A stretch of 64,000 nt of DNA from an uncultured Roseateles sp. Lineage in GTDB: Bacteria > Pseudomonadota > Gammaproteobacteria > Burkholderiales > Burkholderiaceae_C. Below are positions 62,020-64,000 of this stretch, piece by piece (positions within the stretch are counted from its first letter, which is position 1; every line of letters starts with the position of its first letter). The notes beneath the pieces are model-generated. The model saw nothing but the letters and a program-made list of their open reading frames with translations, searched no databases and had not been told where the DNA came from. Both the position numbers and the translations under genes were made by a program. The stretch is taken from assembly GCF_945956965.1 (NCBI RefSeq), contig NZ_CAMFJS010000005.1, positions 1 to 64,000 on the forward strand, written 5' to 3'.

Positions 62020-64000
62020 TTACTGCACTTGCAGCAAGGCACCCAAATCGTCCAAGTCGTTCCGACTCAGCACGCCCACCGCTTGCTTGAGCTTCAAGCG
62101 GTTCAGCAAGTAGTCGTAACGGGCCTGCAGGAACTCACGCTTGGCGGTGAAGAACAGGCGGTTGGCATCCATCAACTGGACGGGATTGAAGAGGCCGGAC
62201 TTCAAGCCTTCCTCGCGCGCTTCCAGCGCGCTTTGCTGAGCCAGCACGGCTTTGCGCAGCGCCTCTACCGAATCAACACTGGCCAACACGCCGTTGAAGG
62301 CGGTGCGTGCCAGGCGGTCGCTGCGGCGCAGCTCCTGCTCTTGCTCATTGAGGGCCTTTTCCTTGCGGGCCACAGCCTCGTTCACCAAGGATTTGGTCAT
62401 GCCGCCTTCGAACAGCGGTACGTTGACCCGCACACCCACTTCCGTGTTGTTGTAGCGCTGACCGCGGCCGAACAGCGAGCCGCCGGTATCCTGGTTGGCC
62501 GTCGAGGCCACCAAGTTGATGCTGGGCGCATAGCCGGCTTGCTGACGTCGAATCTCCAAACCAGCAATCTCAACGGACAGCTTGCGCGCCTGCAGGGCCA
62601 GGTTTTGCTCCAGGGCCGCACCGACCCAGGGGCCGACTTCAGCAGGCATGGGCTCCGTCGGCGCAAAGTCGCCCTTGAAGCCACGCAACTCACCTGGGTC
62701 TTCGCCCACGATTTCCTTCAGCGCCAGCCTTGCATCTTCCAAGCGATTGCGCGCCTCACGCTCACGCGCCCGCGCCTGCGCAAACCGAGCCTCGGCCTCA
62801 AAGAGCTGAGGCACATTGCCCAGGCCGGTGGACTTGCGCGCCTTGGCCAATTCGTACTGACGTTCGGTGCTGTCACGCTCGGCCTGTGCGAGGTCCACCC
62901 CGTCGGTGCCGGCAAGCACATTCAGATAGGCGCTGGCCACACGCAGAATCAGCTCTTGCTCGGCCGCCAGCAAATTGAAGCGGGACTGATCGATAGACAG
63001 GCTTGCCTGGCTGTACTTGATCGCCGCCGGCAAGCGCAGCAGCGGCTGAGTGATGGTCAAGGACAAATTGGCGCTGGGATAACGCGTCACCCCCGTGGGG
63101 AAGGTGATGTTCGACGCCTGCTGGATATCCTGACGCAGATAAGACTTTTGATAGTCGATCGACGCCGTTGGCAGCAGGGCGGCGCGGGCTTGCGGCACGG
63201 CTTGCTGCGCAATTTCAAAGTCAGCTTTGGCGCTGAGATATTTGGGGTCCCGGTCCAGGGCAGAGCTGTACAAGCGGCTCAGGCCATTATTGTCTTCAGG
63301 ACTTGGCGCGCGCTGCTCAGGCGGCAAGAGCAGCAAGGGGCGCACGACCAGCAGCGGCGCCTTGGGGTCCAGGCGCTCGTCACGGCGTGCGAAGGAAGTC
63401 GCGGGGCGTGCTTTGCCTGCATCAAAGGCGGGGGCAGCAGCACTCGGCAGACGCAGGGCCAGGGCATAACGATCCGCGTCAGCAGCACCGTGCGACAGCA
63501 AAGGCGCAGCGGCCGTCAGATCAAACACCAGGCGCGCCGAACCCAGGCGGCTAGATTCCACCCGCAGCGCGCCAATGCTGGCATGCGGTGAAACAAAACG
63601 CGTAGCGGCGTCGCGCACCTGGTCAGGGCGCCAGCCCAGCACATCCACCACCAAGCGCGGCGGCTCGTCCAGCGCATAGGACTGCAGGCGAGACACCGGA
63701 ACACCGGGCAAACTCAGCTCAATGGCACGCGCTGACAACTTGGCATCAATGCTGCGCAGCTGCACATCGCTGGCCGCGCCACCGGCACCCAGCCGGGCCT
63801 GAGCCACGGCGCGGTCTGCCGCCAAGCTGATACGAATCAGGCCCTTGCCGTCGCGCACCTCACCCAGGCTGTCCACCAGATCGATGTCTTCGTGGAAGGT
63901 GAATTCCAGGCGCGGAACACCGCCCTGCTGAGCCGCGCTGACGCGCGCAAAAAGTGGCACGGCAGGCGCTTTGAATTGGCTAGCGAGCCGTTCGACGGAG
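62020..64000 (-). CDS. AMIN domain-TolC family outer-membrane channel (5' end cut by window)
   Basis: The frame is open from the TAA at 62020-62022 to the window edge, so this is the C-terminal 659 or so residues of a longer protein; the GTG at 63960 is inside the frame and need not be the start. The visible N-terminal 190 residues contain AMIN-like beta repeats (RLVVDVLGWRPD, IGALRVESSRLGSARLVFDL), a fold that binds cell wall or secretin partners. From about residue 240 a TolC-type outer-membrane efflux protein follows with paired long helices (LSRLYSSALDRDPKYLSAKADF, quoted in pieces) and the repeated QP-LLRLP and NVPLFEGG strand segments. It would form the outer-membrane exit duct for the cluster. 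Confidence 0.9.
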   Translation of the reverse strand, partial: SVERLASQFKAPAVPLFARVSAAQQGGVPRLEFTFHEDIDLVDSLGEVRDGKGLIRISLAADRAVAQARLGAGGAASDVQLRSIDAKLSARAIELSLPGVPVSRLQSYALDEPPRLVVDVLGWRPDQVRDAATRFVSPHASIGALRVESSRLGSARLVFDLTAAAPLLSHGAADADRYALALRLPSAAAPAFDAGKARPATSFARRDERLDPKAPLLVVRPLLLLPPEQRAPSPEDNNGLSRLYSSALDRDPKYLSAKADFEIAQQAVPQARAALLPTASIDYQKSYLRQDIQQASNITFPTGVTRYPSANLSLTITQPLLRLPAAIKYSQASLSIDQSRFNLLAAEQELILRVASAYLNVLAGTDGVDLAQAERDSTERQYELAKARKSTGLGNVPQLFEAEARFAQARAREREARNRLEDARLALKEIVGEDPGELRGFKGDFAPTEPMPAEVGPWVGAALEQNLALQARKLSVEIAGLEIRRQQAGYAPSINLVASTANQDTGGSLFGRGQRYNNTEVGVRVNVPLFEGGMTKSLVNEAVARKEKALNEQEQELRRSDRLARTAFNGVLASVDSVEALRKAVLAQQSALEAREEGLKSGLFNPVQLMDANRLFFTAKREFLQARYDYLLNRLKLKQAVGVLSRNDLDDLGALLQVQ

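Noticed and set aside
39387-64000. Ordinary type I secretion locus
   Set aside because: No ABC transporter with Walker A and LSGGQ-type motifs is encoded on either strand of the cluster.

Overview
The window reads as a chromosomal segment of a GC-rich, motile betaproteobacterium, most like Burkholderiales of the Roseateles/Paucibacter/Leptothrix type. This is inferred from gene content and protein flavour (CheR-CheD-CheB, a PknB-type kinase with a PP2C phosphatase, FlhG-like and c-di-GMP proteins); no 16S rRNA is present. Coding density is high and no insertion sequence, integrase, phage gene or CRISPR array is visible.

Left part, 1-24,000: tRNA-Ser(CGA); serS; an fkpB-ispH pair; divergent radC-smr; then what looks like a collagen-use island: a C69 dipeptidase, an M9 collagenase-like lipoprotein, and three adjacent genes that fit trans-4-hydroxyproline breakdown (DapA-family deaminase, semialdehyde dehydrogenase, FAD amino-acid dehydrogenase). 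Next come a tightly overlapping minus-strand operon (diguanylate cyclase, FlhG/MinD-like ATPase, truncated haemoglobin), the plus-strand cheR-cheD-cheB cluster with a sigma-28-like promoter in front of cheD, an EAL-CBS-GGDEF protein, and a minus-strand housekeeping operon (protein kinase, PP2C, rph, rdgB, hemW) divergent from yicC. yicC ends in an unusually long perfect-type hairpin terminator.

Right part, 24,153-64,000: a single run of nine co-directional minus-strand genes, about 40 kb, open at the right edge. In transcription order: an AMIN-TolC outer-membrane channel (cut by the window edge), a giant 6,699-residue repeat protein with an N-terminal LEPR-XLL motif and a caspase-like DUF4347 domain, a DUF3467 protein, a GAF-HlyD membrane fusion protein, a PqqD-like/M50 metalloprotease/HlyD fusion, a shortened SecA-like ATPase, a third HlyD-type adaptor, a TpsB-type transporter with three POTRA-like units, and a 2,679-residue TpsA-type exoprotein.

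The right-hand cluster is the most interesting object. It has the adaptor and outer-membrane parts of a type I secretion system but no ABC transporter; the only energy-providing protein is a SecA relative that keeps both nucleotide-binding folds and lacks the helical wing, two-helix finger and zinc tail. The giant protein lacks a Sec signal peptide and carries a short conserved N-terminal motif, while the M50 fusion carries a peptide-binding-type (PqqD-like) domain. I infer a dedicated export and processing machine for LEPR-XLL giant adhesins, fused in one operon to a two-partner secretion pair. Family assignments are from motif recognition only; no database search was possible.
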